Part shown: piece after piece, positions 14,410 through 22,557 of the stretch
How the letters are laid out: each line of letters begins with the position of its first letter
Numbering within the stretch: the first letter of the stretch is position 1
Assembly (NCBI GenBank): GCA_905214865.1
Contig: CAJMNO010000018.1
Coordinates: forward strand, 1 to 48,505
DNA length: 48,505 nucleotides
Reading direction: 5' to 3'
Origin: an uncultured bacterium
GTDB taxonomy: Bacteria; Actinomycetota; Coriobacteriia; Coriobacteriales; Atopobiaceae
Translations under genes and position numbers: made by a program
Notes under the pieces: generated by a model
The model's input: the letters and a program-made list of their open reading frames with translations, nothing else
The model's database searches: none
Told to the model about the DNA's origin: nothing

Positions 14410-15117
14410 CTAGTCCAGGTCGCTGAAGTCCGTGTCCGTGGGAGCTGGGGCAAAGGTGGTCGCCTGCGCATCGACCGCGGGAGCCGCGGGCTGCGGCGCC
14501 ACGGGAGCCGGCGCGACGAACGAGGAGCTGGAAGAGGTGGAGCCCTTCGCAGAGCCGGTGGGAGTGCTCAGGGTCTTCTCGGGAAAGACGCTGTCGGCGT
14601 CATCCATGAAGTGCTGCAGCATCTTCTTGTACTCGCTGCGGAAGTCCTCGCGCGACTGCTTGAGACGATCGATCTCGTCCAGCTCGTTCTGCTTCTCGGC
14701 GAGCGCCTGGCGAATGACCTCGCGCGCCTTCTGATCCGCCTCGTTGCGGATGTTGTCCGCGTTGGCGCGGGCGTCTGCCAGCAGCTTGTCGGCACTCTGC
14801 TGGGCGACGATGAGGACCTGCGAGATCTGGCGCTCGGACGCGCCGTAGTCGGCGACGGGCGCGGCGGGGACGGGAGCGGGCTCGATGGCGGCAGAGGACG
14901 CGCTCTGCTCCTTGAGCTGCGCGACCTGCGCCTGGGCGGCGGCAAGCTGCTGCTCGGAGTTGTTGAGCCGGCCCTTGAGGTCCGCGATCTTCTGGAGCAT
15001 GGCGTCAACCTCGCTCGCCAGCTGGTCGAGGAAGGCGTCGACCTCCTCGGTGCTGTAACCGTGCTTCTTGGCCTCGGAGAAGGTCATCTGCTCGATGTCT
15101 GCTGGTGTGATAGCCAT
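14410..15117 (-). CDS. divIVA: DivIVA cell-division/polarity protein
   Basis: DivIVA binds negatively curved membrane at poles and septa and recruits growth or division factors. The N-terminal lipid-binding motif is intact (PADIEQMTFSEAKKHGYSTE, residues 5-24), followed by EVDAFLDQLASEVDAML. Coiled coils occupy about residues 40-70 and 95-175, interrupted by an Ala/Pro linker. The last 55 residues are a disordered Ser/Ala/Pro tail ending in TDFSDLD. It is the last gene of the minus-strand cluster, after yggT, and reads into the bidirectional terminator. A TATACT -10-like hexamer (15181-15186) in the 96-bp gap could provide separate expression. Confidence 0.93.
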   Translation of the reverse strand: MAITPADIEQMTFSEAKKHGYSTEEVDAFLDQLASEVDAMLQKIADLKGRLNNSEQQLAAAQAQVAQLKEQSASSAAIEPAPVPAAPVADYGASERQISQVLIVAQQSADKLLADARANADNIRNEADQKAREVIRQALAEKQNELDEIDRLKQSREDFRSEYKKMLQHFMDDADSVFPEKTLSTPTGSAKGSTSSSSSFVAPAPVAPQPAAPAVDAQATTFAPAPTDTDFSDLD

Positions 15118-15213
15118 CTGTGTTCCCTTCGAATTAGGTTGCGCACCGCTGGTTCACTGGTGCGGAAGACCACTTGTTAGAGTATATCCCCACATGGGTT
15201 TCGCGTGCCTGCG

Positions 15214-15465
15214 TCAGTAGACCAGATTTCGCACCACCTCGATCACCAGCAGCGCGACCATGGGCGAGAAGTCCATCCCCATGATGGGCGGGATGAAGCG
15301 GCGAAACAGGCCGACCACGGGCTCGACCAGCGTGTTCGTCGCCTGGTAGACATCCTCGATCACGGTTGAGCCGGTCATGCGGAGCCACGAGAGGATGCAC
15401 TCGATCACGATCACCCACTCGTAGAGGTAGAGGATCTGGCTCAGGAAATAGCGAACGTTGCCCAT
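15214..15465 (-). CDS. yggT: YggT/YlmG family membrane protein
   Basis: An 83-residue protein with the YggT pattern: a first hydrophobic helix (about residues 5-24, LSQILYLYEWVIVIECILSW) with the motif LSWLRMT, the conserved loop (TNTLVEPVVGLFRRFIPP) and a second helix (about residues 62-80). The family is linked to division and chloroplast nucleoid placement; its mechanism is unclear. The start ATG at 15465 lies just past the proC stop. This gene follows sepF and proC exactly as ylmG does in Firmicutes and Actinobacteria. Confidence 0.88.
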   Translation of the reverse strand: MGNVRYFLSQILYLYEWVIVIECILSWLRMTGSTVIEDVYQATNTLVEPVVGLFRRFIPPIMGMDFSPMVALLVIEVVRNLVY

Positions 15466-15470
15466 GAAAC

Positions 15471-16292
15471 CTACTTTCCGGAGAGTTCCGCGGTCCTGCG
15501 GAGAGCGGCGTCGACCCCCACCCACAGGGAGTCGACCAGGCCGGGCTCCATGGCCCGCAGGCCCGCGGCGGTCGTGCCGCCAGGCGAGGTGACCCGCTCC
15601 ATATAGGCCCGGGGGTTCTCGCCCGACTCAAGGAGCTGCTCGGCAACGCCGCGCATGGTCGAGAGGACCATCTGCCTGCAGTCGGCGGCGGGAAGGCCCG
15701 CCTCGACGCCCCGGCGGGTGAGCGCGTCCGCGACCAGCGCCACGTACGCGGGGCCGCAGGAGACGACCGCCCCCTCGGCGTCGAGCTGGTCCTCCCTCAT
15801 CAGCTTCGCCACGCCCAGGCAGGAGAAGACGCCCAGCGCGTGCCTGGCGTCCTCCTCGGTCGCGCTGGAGCCCACGCACACCGCCGTCGCCCCGGAGAGC
15901 GCCTGCACGGGCAGGTTGGGCATGGCGCGAACCACGCGCGAGGACGGCATGAGGCCCTCGAGGGTATTGAGCGGGATGCCCGCCGCGATGGAGATGACGA
16001 GACGCCCCTTGAGGGCCTCGCCCATCTCGCCCACCACGGAGGGGAGGATCTGGGGCTTGACGGCAAGCACAACGACCTGCACGTCGCCCTCGAGCATGTC
16101 CGCGTTGCTCCGGAAGGTCGAGATGCCCATCTCGGCGAGTGGCCTGAGCTTGCCCTCGGAGGGGTTAGAGACGCTCACCTGCGAGGCGTCCATGGCTCCG
16201 GAGCGAACCAGGCCCGAGGCGACGGCCGCCCCCATCGAACCCGCGCCCACGACGCCCACGGTGAAGTCCAGGCGCTCGCTGCCCATGCCCAT
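15471..16292 (-). CDS. proC: Pyrroline-5-carboxylate reductase
   Basis: It catalyses the last step of proline synthesis, NAD(P)H-dependent reduction of pyrroline-5-carboxylate. The 273-residue product has a Rossmann nucleotide site (VGVVGAGSMGAAVASGL, residues 12-28), the VVLAVKPQ strand, RVVRAMPNLP, and the C-terminal signature VTSPGGTTAAGLRAM. Length is normal. AGAGG lies close to the first ATG and better spaced for a second ATG two codons on. Its position between sepF and yggT is common in this neighbourhood and does not imply a division role. Confidence 0.93.
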   Translation of the reverse strand: MGMGSERLDFTVGVVGAGSMGAAVASGLVRSGAMDASQVSVSNPSEGKLRPLAEMGISTFRSNADMLEGDVQVVVLAVKPQILPSVVGEMGEALKGRLVISIAAGIPLNTLEGLMPSSRVVRAMPNLPVQALSGATAVCVGSSATEEDARHALGVFSCLGVAKLMREDQLDAEGAVVSCGPAYVALVADALTRRGVEAGLPAADCRQMVLSTMRGVAEQLLESGENPRAYMERVTSPGGTTAAGLRAMEPGLVDSLWVGVDAALRRTAELSGK

Positions 16293-16296
16293 CGCG

Positions 16297-17010
16297 CTAC
16301 CTCTGAATCGTACCGTCGGCGACGAGCTTGTTGATGTCGGAGTCCGACAGCTCGACGCCCTGCGGCATCACGACGAAGACGCGGTCGCCCAGTTCGTCGA
16401 CCACGCCACCCAGGCCGCAGGCGAGGCCAAAGCAGAAGTCGAGGATCCTCTTGGCGGTCTCGATGTTGGTGTTCCTGAACACGAGGACCACGGGCTGGTT
16501 GGTGCGGACGCGACGGACGACCATCTGCACGTCGTCGTACGAGACGGGCTTGAGCACGTAGGGGGGAAGCTGTCCCGAGCTCACGCGCGGCACGGCCTTG
16601 AGCCCGATGTCCGCCGGCGTGTTGCCACCGGTGGTGTTGCCCAGGACCGAGTCGTGGGACGCGTAGGAGTGCTGCCCGATGGAGGTCGTGGCATCGTCGT
16701 CGTAGCCGGCATAGCCGCCCTGCTGCGCGGGCGCATAGGTGCTGCGCGGGGCATACGTGGAGGTCGCCGAGCCGTAGGCGCTCGACGCCGCGCCGGCGTT
16801 GTCGCCAACGGGGCGGCCGGAGCGGGTGTACACCGAGACGCTCTCCGCCTCGGGCCTGCGGGTGTTGCCCAGGACGCCGGAGGTGTCCGCCTCGGGACGC
16901 CTCACCGGCTCCGCGGGCTCGTCATACCCGTCGTCACCGTAGTAGTCGTCGTCGTAGTAGTCGTCGTCCTTGGACCCGAACCTGTCCTTGAGGTTGTCGA
17001 GGAATCCCAT
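16297..17010 (-). CDS. sepF: Cell division protein SepF
   Basis: SepF polymerises, binds the FtsZ tail and tethers it to membrane; in Actinomycetota it replaces FtsA, which is absent here. The N-terminus (MGFLDNLKDRFG) is the amphipathic membrane helix. A low-complexity linker rich in Asp, Tyr, Ser and Gly fills about residues 13-140 and includes DDDYYDDDYYGDDGYD, encoded by a run of GTC/GTA triplets. The conserved C-terminal SepF domain runs from about residue 150 (VLKPVSYDDVQMVV) through VVLVFRNTN and ILDFCFGLACGLGG to residue 230. At 237 residues it is longer than firmicute SepF because of the linker. Confidence 0.93.
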   Translation of the reverse strand: MGFLDNLKDRFGSKDDDYYDDDYYGDDGYDEPAEPVRRPEADTSGVLGNTRRPEAESVSVYTRSGRPVGDNAGAASSAYGSATSTYAPRSTYAPAQQGGYAGYDDDATTSIGQHSYASHDSVLGNTTGGNTPADIGLKAVPRVSSGQLPPYVLKPVSYDDVQMVVRRVRTNQPVVLVFRNTNIETAKRILDFCFGLACGLGGVVDELGDRVFVVMPQGVELSDSDINKLVADGTIQR

Positions 17011-17073
17011 GCTGACACCGTCCTTCCCGCCGGGCGCTGCCCGGTTGCGTGTGGCACTGTTGCGTTTATTCCA

Positions 17074-17805
17074 CTATTTGAGCTCGTAGCCTGGGTCGAA
17101 CACGGTTCTCCCAAGCCTAACGAGGGTCGAACCCTCCTCGATTGCGATTTGGAAATCATCACTCATTCCGCAAGATAGGATGGGAAGCTCCCTCCCGGAC
17201 CTGGTCGCGAGCTCGTCGCGCAGCTCGCGCAACCCCGAGAAGGTCCTGCGCGCCACGTCCGGCTCGTTGCGGGGCGCCATGGTCATGAGGCCCTGCAGGT
17301 CGAGCCCGGGGAGAGAGAGCACGTGCTCCAGCCCCTGGCGCGCCTCGTCGGGCGTGAGGCCGGACTTGGACTCCTCGCCCGAGACGTTGACCTCGAGCAG
17401 GACCCTCGAGGTCACCCCGTGCGTCTGCGAGCGGCTCGAGACCGCTTCTGCGAGGTGCAGCGACGAGATCGAGTGAATCAGGATGACGTTGCCCACGACC
17501 ATGTTGATCTTGTTGGTCTGCAGGTTGCCGATCATGTCAAAGCGGACGCCGTCCATCTCGGGGTGAGAGGAGAGGCCCTCCAGCTTGCGCCTGAGCTCCT
17601 GCGGCCGGTTCTCGCCGAAGGCGCGGTAGCCCACGCGCCAGGCGAGGGCGACGCTGTCCACGTCGACGGTCTTCGAGACCGCCAGGAGCGTGACCTCCCC
17701 CATGTCCCTGCCGGACCTCTCGCACGACGCCGCCATGCGCTCGAGGATCTGCCCCCTGCGCTCCCCGAGAAATGCCAGGTACCGCTCCTGCTCGCTCTCG
17801 TCCAC
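17074..17805 (-). CDS. yggS: YggS-family PLP homeostasis protein
   Basis: A pyridoxal-phosphate-binding protein (YggS/YlmE/PROSC) that buffers free PLP. Visible marks are the PLP-lysine strand VTLLAVSKTV, FGENRPQEL, the FDMIGNLQTNK segment, VLLEVNVSGEESKSGL, and LSCGMSDDFQIAIEEGSTLVR near the phosphate site. The GTG at 17805 is chosen because GGAGAG lies eight bases upstream and it begins just after the phoU stop codon; a GTG six codons earlier would overlap phoU. In the canonical order this gene follows pgeF directly; here the Pst genes intervene. Confidence 0.92.
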   Translation of the reverse strand: MDESEQERYLAFLGERRGQILERMAASCERSGRDMGEVTLLAVSKTVDVDSVALAWRVGYRAFGENRPQELRRKLEGLSSHPEMDGVRFDMIGNLQTNKINMVVGNVILIHSISSLHLAEAVSSRSQTHGVTSRVLLEVNVSGEESKSGLTPDEARQGLEHVLSLPGLDLQGLMTMAPRNEPDVARRTFSGLRELRDELATRSGRELPILSCGMSDDFQIAIEEGSTLVRLGRTVFDPGYELK

Positions 17806-17806
17806 C

Positions 17807-18841
17807 CTAGTCGCTCTCCCCACTCTTGCCGCTCTCGGTGACCTCGCCGTCGTCCCCCGTCCTCGCAGGGGGCTCCCCGCCGTCCTGCCCGGGGGCAGGG
17901 CTCGCCTCCCCCGGGACGGGTGCCGCGTGGGAAGCCACGTTCATCTCCCACTCGCGCCGCATCTGCTCGCGCCATGCCTTGAGCTCGGCCCGGCGGCGCT
18001 CGCGCTGCTCATGCAGCTCGGAGAGGCTCCGCGCCGCCGCCTCGCGGAAGTCATCGGGCGCCTCGCCCTCGTCCGCGAGGTCGACCTCTGGGATCTGCTC
18101 CGCGACGCGCCGGTCCTCGTCGAGCCCGAGCGTGATGGCACGGCCCGGGGCAACGTACATGTGGCGCAGCTCCCCCTCGTCCAGGTCGGGCAGGTCGCTC
18201 AGGTGCACGCGCTTGCCGGTGAAGAGGAACACGGCCCTCTCCCCCATCTCGACCGCGTTGTCCGAGATGCGTTCGAGCATGCGGGCCGCCATGACCACGC
18301 GGATGGCGGCGTCGATGTCGTCGCCATCCTGCAGCTGGGCAAACACGCGGTAGAACTCCTTGTAGAGGTCATCCACCGGCTCGTCCAGCTCGGGCAGGGT
18401 CGCCGCCTTCACGATATCGCCCTCGACGATGGCCTCGGCGAGCGTCCCCAGCACGCGGTAGACCAGGTGCGCCATGGAGGCGAGGAGGTCGAGCAGCTGG
18501 CCCGGGACCTCCACCTTGGAGGCGCGTTTGGCCGTCTTGGCGATGTTGCGCGCGTGGTTGCTCATGCGCTGCAGGTTGAAGTCGGAGTAGATGATGAACT
18601 GAATCAGGCGGAGGTCAGAGGCGACCGGCTGCTGGAGCACGACCGCCTGGTAGGCCTTGTCCTCCAGCTCCTCGCAGCGGCGGTCGATCTTGCGCGTCGC
18701 CTTCTTGGTGAGCTTCGCCTTCTCGCGGTCGCCCTCGACCAGGGCATCGACGGCGTCGTGAAGCTCGACGTCGACGTCCCTGAGGATCGCCACGACCTCC
18801 TGGCGCATGTCGACCAGCTGCCTGTCAAATTGTTCGCGCAT
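17807..18841 (-). CDS. phoU: PhoU phosphate-signalling protein with long C-terminal tail
   Basis: PhoU links the Pst transporter to phosphate signalling and limits uptake. Residues 1-215 hold the two three-helix bundles, with the metal-binding motifs (KATRKIDRRCEELEDKAYQ region and VVMAARMLERISDNAVEMGE) and the FNLQRMSNHARNI helix. PhoU is normally about 215-240 residues. Here a charged tail of roughly 120 residues follows (SLSELHEQRERRRAELKAWR, then Pro/Gly/Glu-rich), likely a coiled coil plus a disordered end. GGAGG sits five bases before the ATG at 18841. It follows pstB in the same operon and abuts yggS. Confidence 0.9.
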   Translation of the reverse strand: MREQFDRQLVDMRQEVVAILRDVDVELHDAVDALVEGDREKAKLTKKATRKIDRRCEELEDKAYQAVVLQQPVASDLRLIQFIIYSDFNLQRMSNHARNIAKTAKRASKVEVPGQLLDLLASMAHLVYRVLGTLAEAIVEGDIVKAATLPELDEPVDDLYKEFYRVFAQLQDGDDIDAAIRVVMAARMLERISDNAVEMGERAVFLFTGKRVHLSDLPDLDEGELRHMYVAPGRAITLGLDEDRRVAEQIPEVDLADEGEAPDDFREAAARSLSELHEQRERRRAELKAWREQMRREWEMNVASHAAPVPGEASPAPGQDGGEPPARTGDDGEVTESGKSGESD

Positions 18842-18885
18842 GATGGCCTCCCTCTGTCTTCCGTCGTCCTGCCGTGGCGGGCGCG

Positions 18886-19692
18886 CTAGCCAAAGCGCCC
18901 GGTGATGTAGCTCTCCGTCCTGGGGTCCCTGGGGCGGGAGAAGATCTCGCTCGTGTCGCCGTACTCGATGAGCGTGGCGGGCTCCCCCGCCCGCTCCTGC
19001 AGGAAGAACGCCATGTAGTCGCTCACGCGGGCTGCCTGCTGCATGGAGTGCGTGACGATGATGATCGTGACCGTGGGGGCGAGCTCGGCCATCAGGTCCT
19101 CGACCTTCTGCACGCTCGTGGGGTCGATGGCCGAGCAGGGCTCGTCCATCAGGAGCACGTCGGGCTGGACCGCCAGGACGCGGGCGATGCACAGGCGCTG
19201 CTGCTGGCCTCCGGAGAGCGCCAGGCCGTTCTTGCTCAGCTGGCCCGACACCTCCTTCCACAGGTTGGCGCGCTTGAGCGACTCCTCCACGATGTCATCG
19301 AGGTCGCCCTTGGAGGTGACGCCCTGGAGGCGCGGCCCAAACGCCACGTTCTCGTAGATCGACTTGGGGAACGGGTTGGGCTGCTGGAAGATCATGCCCA
19401 CGCGCCGCCTCAGGTCGACGGGGTCCACGCCGGCGGCGTAGACGTCGTTGCCGTCGAGGGACATGAGCCCCTCCTCGCGGGTGCCCTCGATGAGGTCGTT
19501 CATGCGGTTCATGCACCTGAGGAAGGTGGACTTGCCGCAGCCGGACGGCCCGATGAAGGCCGTGATCTTGCGCGGGGCGATGTCGAGGTTGACGCCAGTG
19601 AGCGCATGGAAGTCGCCGTACCAGAAGTTGAAGTCCTCGACGTGGATGCCCTCCCCTTTGGGGTTCTGGGGCGCATGGCGGTAGACGGTCAT
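18886..19692 (-). CDS. pstB: Phosphate ABC transporter ATPase PstB
   Basis: The nucleotide-binding subunit that powers high-affinity phosphate import. The 268-residue product has the Walker A site GPSGCGKST (residues 48-56), the Q-loop FQQPNPFP, the PstB-type signature LSGGQQQRLCIARVLA, Walker B VLLMDEP with CSAIDP, and the H-loop VTHSMQQAARVSDY. The ATG at 19692 has GGAGG eight bases upstream and overlaps the end of the PstCA gene; a longer frame upstream lacks support. It works with the fused permease. Confidence 0.95.
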   Translation of the reverse strand: MTVYRHAPQNPKGEGIHVEDFNFWYGDFHALTGVNLDIAPRKITAFIGPSGCGKSTFLRCMNRMNDLIEGTREEGLMSLDGNDVYAAGVDPVDLRRRVGMIFQQPNPFPKSIYENVAFGPRLQGVTSKGDLDDIVEESLKRANLWKEVSGQLSKNGLALSGGQQQRLCIARVLAVQPDVLLMDEPCSAIDPTSVQKVEDLMAELAPTVTIIIVTHSMQQAARVSDYMAFFLQERAGEPATLIEYGDTSEIFSRPRDPRTESYITGRFG

Positions 19693-19693
19693 G

Positions 19694-21664
19694 CTACTTC
19701 CCTCCCTTTTGCCTGGCACCGCGCTTGGAGATGTGGCGCGCAAAGAGGTTGAAGGCCAGGATCATGATCATGAGCAGGAGCGCCGTACCGTAGGCAGCCC
19801 CCATGTTGATGCCGTCGTTGGCGAGAAGGTACAGGTGCACGGGCATGGAGCGCCCGGAGTCCAGCGGCGTGACCGGCAGGTTGACCGCCTGCCCCATGGT
19901 GTAGAGCACGATGGCGGTCTCGCCGATGGCGCGGCCGATGGCGAGCACGATGCCCGTGGCGATGCGCGGGAAGGCCGCGGGCAGCACGACCCTGCTCACG
20001 ACCTGCCACTTGGTGGCGCCCAGGCCGTACGCGCCCCAGCGGATGTAGCGCGGCACCGCTCGGATGGCGTCCTCCGTGGTCCTCATGATGAGGGGCAGCA
20101 TGAGGAGGGCCAGGGCAAGCGCCGCGGAGAGCATGGAGAGCCCAAACCCGCACGCCTCCACGAACACCGCGTAGCCAAAGAGGCCCATGACGATGGAGGG
20201 GACGGACGCCAGGGTGTCCGTTGCGTAGCGGATGAAGTTGACGAGCCTCCCCTGGTGGGCGTACTCGGCCAGGTAGACGGCGGCGAGCACCGCGATCGGC
20301 GTGGCGAAGAGCGTCGCCAGGGCGGTGACGTAGAGCGTCGAGACGATCGTGGGGAAGATGCCGCCCTCGGCGTTGACCCCCTGGGGCCAGGTGAAGATGA
20401 AGGCGGGGGTGATCTGCGGGGCGCCGTTGACGACCACGAAGCCGATGATCAGCACCAGGATGGCGGTGGTCACGAGACCCGCGGCGGAGAACACGCCCGT
20501 CATGGCGGAGTCGGTGGCGCGCTTGGAGACGCGCGGCTTCCTGGCGTTGGCGAGGCGGCTCTTGATGAGCTGCGCGGAGCCCTCCTGCGCCTTGGCGGCA
20601 GAGGAGTCCGCCCTGGAGGGACCCTCGGCGACGGAGCGCGCGCCTTCCTCGGTCACGGGGGTGGCGGGGCGAGACGCCTCGCGCTCCCTCCTCTCGCTCC
20701 TGCCCGTGATGATTCGGACGATGCCCACGAGACCCGCGGAGATGACGTAGAGGACCACGCCCATGCCAAAGAGCGCCGCGCGGTGGAGGCCCGACGAGTA
20801 GCCCATGTCGAGGGCGATCTGGCTCGTGAGCGTCGCGACGGGGCTGGTGACGGACGCCGGGAACACCGGCGCGTTGCCCACGATCATGAGGACCGCCATG
20901 GTCTCTCCTATGGCGCGTCCCATGCCAAGGACGATGGCGTTGACGATGCCCACCTTCGCGGCGGGCAGGACGACCTTGTAGATGGTCTGCCAGCGGGTCG
21001 CCCCCATGGAGAAGGCGGCCTCGCGCACGCCGGGGTCGACGGAGTTGAGGGCGTCCATCGAGAGCGTGGTGATGGTGGGGACGATCATGATCGCGAGGAC
21101 CAGCCAGGCGGTGAGGGCGCCAAAGCCCAGGCCGCCGGAGACGCCTGCGATCAGCGGCCTCAGCACCGCGAGGCCGAAGAAGCCGTAGATGACCGAGGGG
21201 ATGCCGGCGAGAAGGTCGACGGCCGTGCTCACGATGCGCGTGACCCTGCGCGTGGCGATCTGCGTGAGGTACACCGCGCAGCCGACGGCGAGGGGCACGC
21301 CTATGACGAGGGCGCCGACGGTGACGAGCGCGGAGCCCGCCAGGAGCGCGAGGATGCCGTAGCGCCCCTCGGACGGCGCCCACACGGAGGAGAAGAACCC
21401 CGCAAGGCCAATGTCGGTGAAGACGGGCAGCGCACGAGCGAGCGTGAAGACGAAGATGAGCGCCACGGCGGCCACGGCAATGAGGGCGCACGCGAGGAAG
21501 AGGTTCTTGAGAATCCCCTCCTTCACGTACGTCGCGTGGTCCATGAGCTTGAGCTCGCGCGTGCTCCGCGTGAGCGCCTCGTCCCTGTTGGGCTCTATCT
21601 GGCCTATCTGGGGAGGCTCCTGCAAGCCCTCGAGGAGCTGGTCCCTGTCGTCGCGCTCGCTCAT
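19694..21664 (-). CDS. pstCA: Fused phosphate ABC permease PstC-PstA
   Basis: One 656-residue polypeptide contains both membrane subunits normally made as PstC and PstA. Residues 40-321 are PstC-like, with an EAA coupling loop at 215-234 (REAAFSMGATRW). Residues 387-645 are PstA-like, with their own EAA-type loop at 546-564 (YGLGATKWQVVSRVVLPAA). Both halves carry GRAIGET in the conserved permease segment. A hydrophilic linker of about 65 residues (322-386), rich in Arg, Glu, Ala and Ser, joins them, and with six helices per half both ends stay cytosolic. No internal stop or ribosome site suggests separate translation. Its ATG overlaps the pstS stop (ATGA). Confidence 0.93.
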   Translation of the reverse strand: MSERDDRDQLLEGLQEPPQIGQIEPNRDEALTRSTRELKLMDHATYVKEGILKNLFLACALIAVAAVALIFVFTLARALPVFTDIGLAGFFSSVWAPSEGRYGILALLAGSALVTVGALVIGVPLAVGCAVYLTQIATRRVTRIVSTAVDLLAGIPSVIYGFFGLAVLRPLIAGVSGGLGFGALTAWLVLAIMIVPTITTLSMDALNSVDPGVREAAFSMGATRWQTIYKVVLPAAKVGIVNAIVLGMGRAIGETMAVLMIVGNAPVFPASVTSPVATLTSQIALDMGYSSGLHRAALFGMGVVLYVISAGLVGIVRIITGRSERREREASRPATPVTEEGARSVAEGPSRADSSAAKAQEGSAQLIKSRLANARKPRVSKRATDSAMTGVFSAAGLVTTAILVLIIGFVVVNGAPQITPAFIFTWPQGVNAEGGIFPTIVSTLYVTALATLFATPIAVLAAVYLAEYAHQGRLVNFIRYATDTLASVPSIVMGLFGYAVFVEACGFGLSMLSAALALALLMLPLIMRTTEDAIRAVPRYIRWGAYGLGATKWQVVSRVVLPAAFPRIATGIVLAIGRAIGETAIVLYTMGQAVNLPVTPLDSGRSMPVHLYLLANDGINMGAAYGTALLLMIMILAFNLFARHISKRGARQKGGK

Positions 21665-22557
21665 TTCCCCTCCCCTCCCGACGTCGTGCCGTCACCACTT
21701 GCCGACTGGTCCCAGTCGACGGGGATGTAGCCCGCGTCCTCGATGGTCTGCGACATCTCGTCAGACAGGACGAAGCGGACGTAGTCGTAGGCGACGCCCT
21801 GGGGGTCGCCGTTGGTGAAGAAGTACAGGTCGCGCGAGATGGGGTACTTGCCCGAGCTCACGTTCTCCTTCGTGGCCTCCACGCCGTCCACGCTGAGCGT
21901 CTTGACCGTGGTGGTGGCGTAGTCGCTCTTCACGAAGCCGATCGAGATGTAGCCGATGGCACCCTCGGACCTGCTCACGACGTCTCGCACCTGGCCGGTG
22001 CCGGGGAGGACTGCCGCGCTTCGGTCAAAGTCCTCGCCGCGCATGACGATGGAGCGAAACGCCTCGCGCGTGCCAGAGGCCTCGTCGCGGTTCACCAGCT
22101 CGATGGCGAGGTCGGGTCCCCCGAGCTCCTTCCAGTTAGTGATCTTCCCCGCGTAGATGTCCCTCAGCTGGTCGAGAGTGACGTCCTTGACCGGGTTGGA
22201 GTCGTTGACGATGACCGCGATGCCGTCGTGGGCGATCACGGTCGAGACGAGCTCGTGGCTCGCCTCCTCGTCGGTGAGGTCGCGGCTGGAGCTGGCGATG
22301 TCGGCGGTCCCGTTGATGACCGCCTCGATGCCCGCAGACGAGCCGAGGCCCGAGACCAGGACCTGGTTGCCGGTCTGTTCCTCAAACTTCTCGGCGGCGA
22401 TCTCGGCTATGGGAAGCACCGTGGTGGAGCCGGCGACCGTGATGGTCTTGCTGTTCCCATCCGAGTTCGTGCCGCACCCCGCGATCGGCAGGGTGACGGC
22501 TGCCGCGAGGACGAGCGCGGTCAGGACATGAAGGCGATGGCGCCGTGGCGTCCGCAT
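21661..22557 (-). CDS. pstS: Phosphate-binding lipoprotein PstS
   Basis: The extracellular phosphate receptor of the Pst importer. The 298-residue product has a lipoprotein signal: basic start (RTPRRHRLH), hydrophobic core and lipobox LPIAGC with Cys28 as lipidation site. The phosphate-site signatures follow: ITVAGSTTVLPIAE, DIASSSRDL, and RDEASGTREAF. GGAGGGGGG sits three bases before the ATG. That ATG lies 37 bases inside the end of pgeF, so pstS has no free promoter region of its own and is presumably co-transcribed with pgeF and ftsZ or driven from inside pgeF. Confidence 0.95.
   Translation of the reverse strand: MRTPRRHRLHVLTALVLAAAVTLPIAGCGTNSDGNSKTITVAGSTTVLPIAEIAAEKFEEQTGNQVLVSGLGSSAGIEAVINGTADIASSSRDLTDEEASHELVSTVIAHDGIAVIVNDSNPVKDVTLDQLRDIYAGKITNWKELGGPDLAIELVNRDEASGTREAFRSIVMRGEDFDRSAAVLPGTGQVRDVVSRSEGAIGYISIGFVKSDYATTTVKTLSVDGVEATKENVSSGKYPISRDLYFFTNGDPQGVAYDYVRFVLSDEMSQTIEDAGYIPVDWDQSASGDGTTSGGEGK

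Noticed and set aside
19691..21730. Long plus-strand frame opposite the fused pstCA gene
   Set aside because: Low-complexity His/Asp/Gly/Arg composition with no recognisable fold, fully covered by a clear permease on the other strand.
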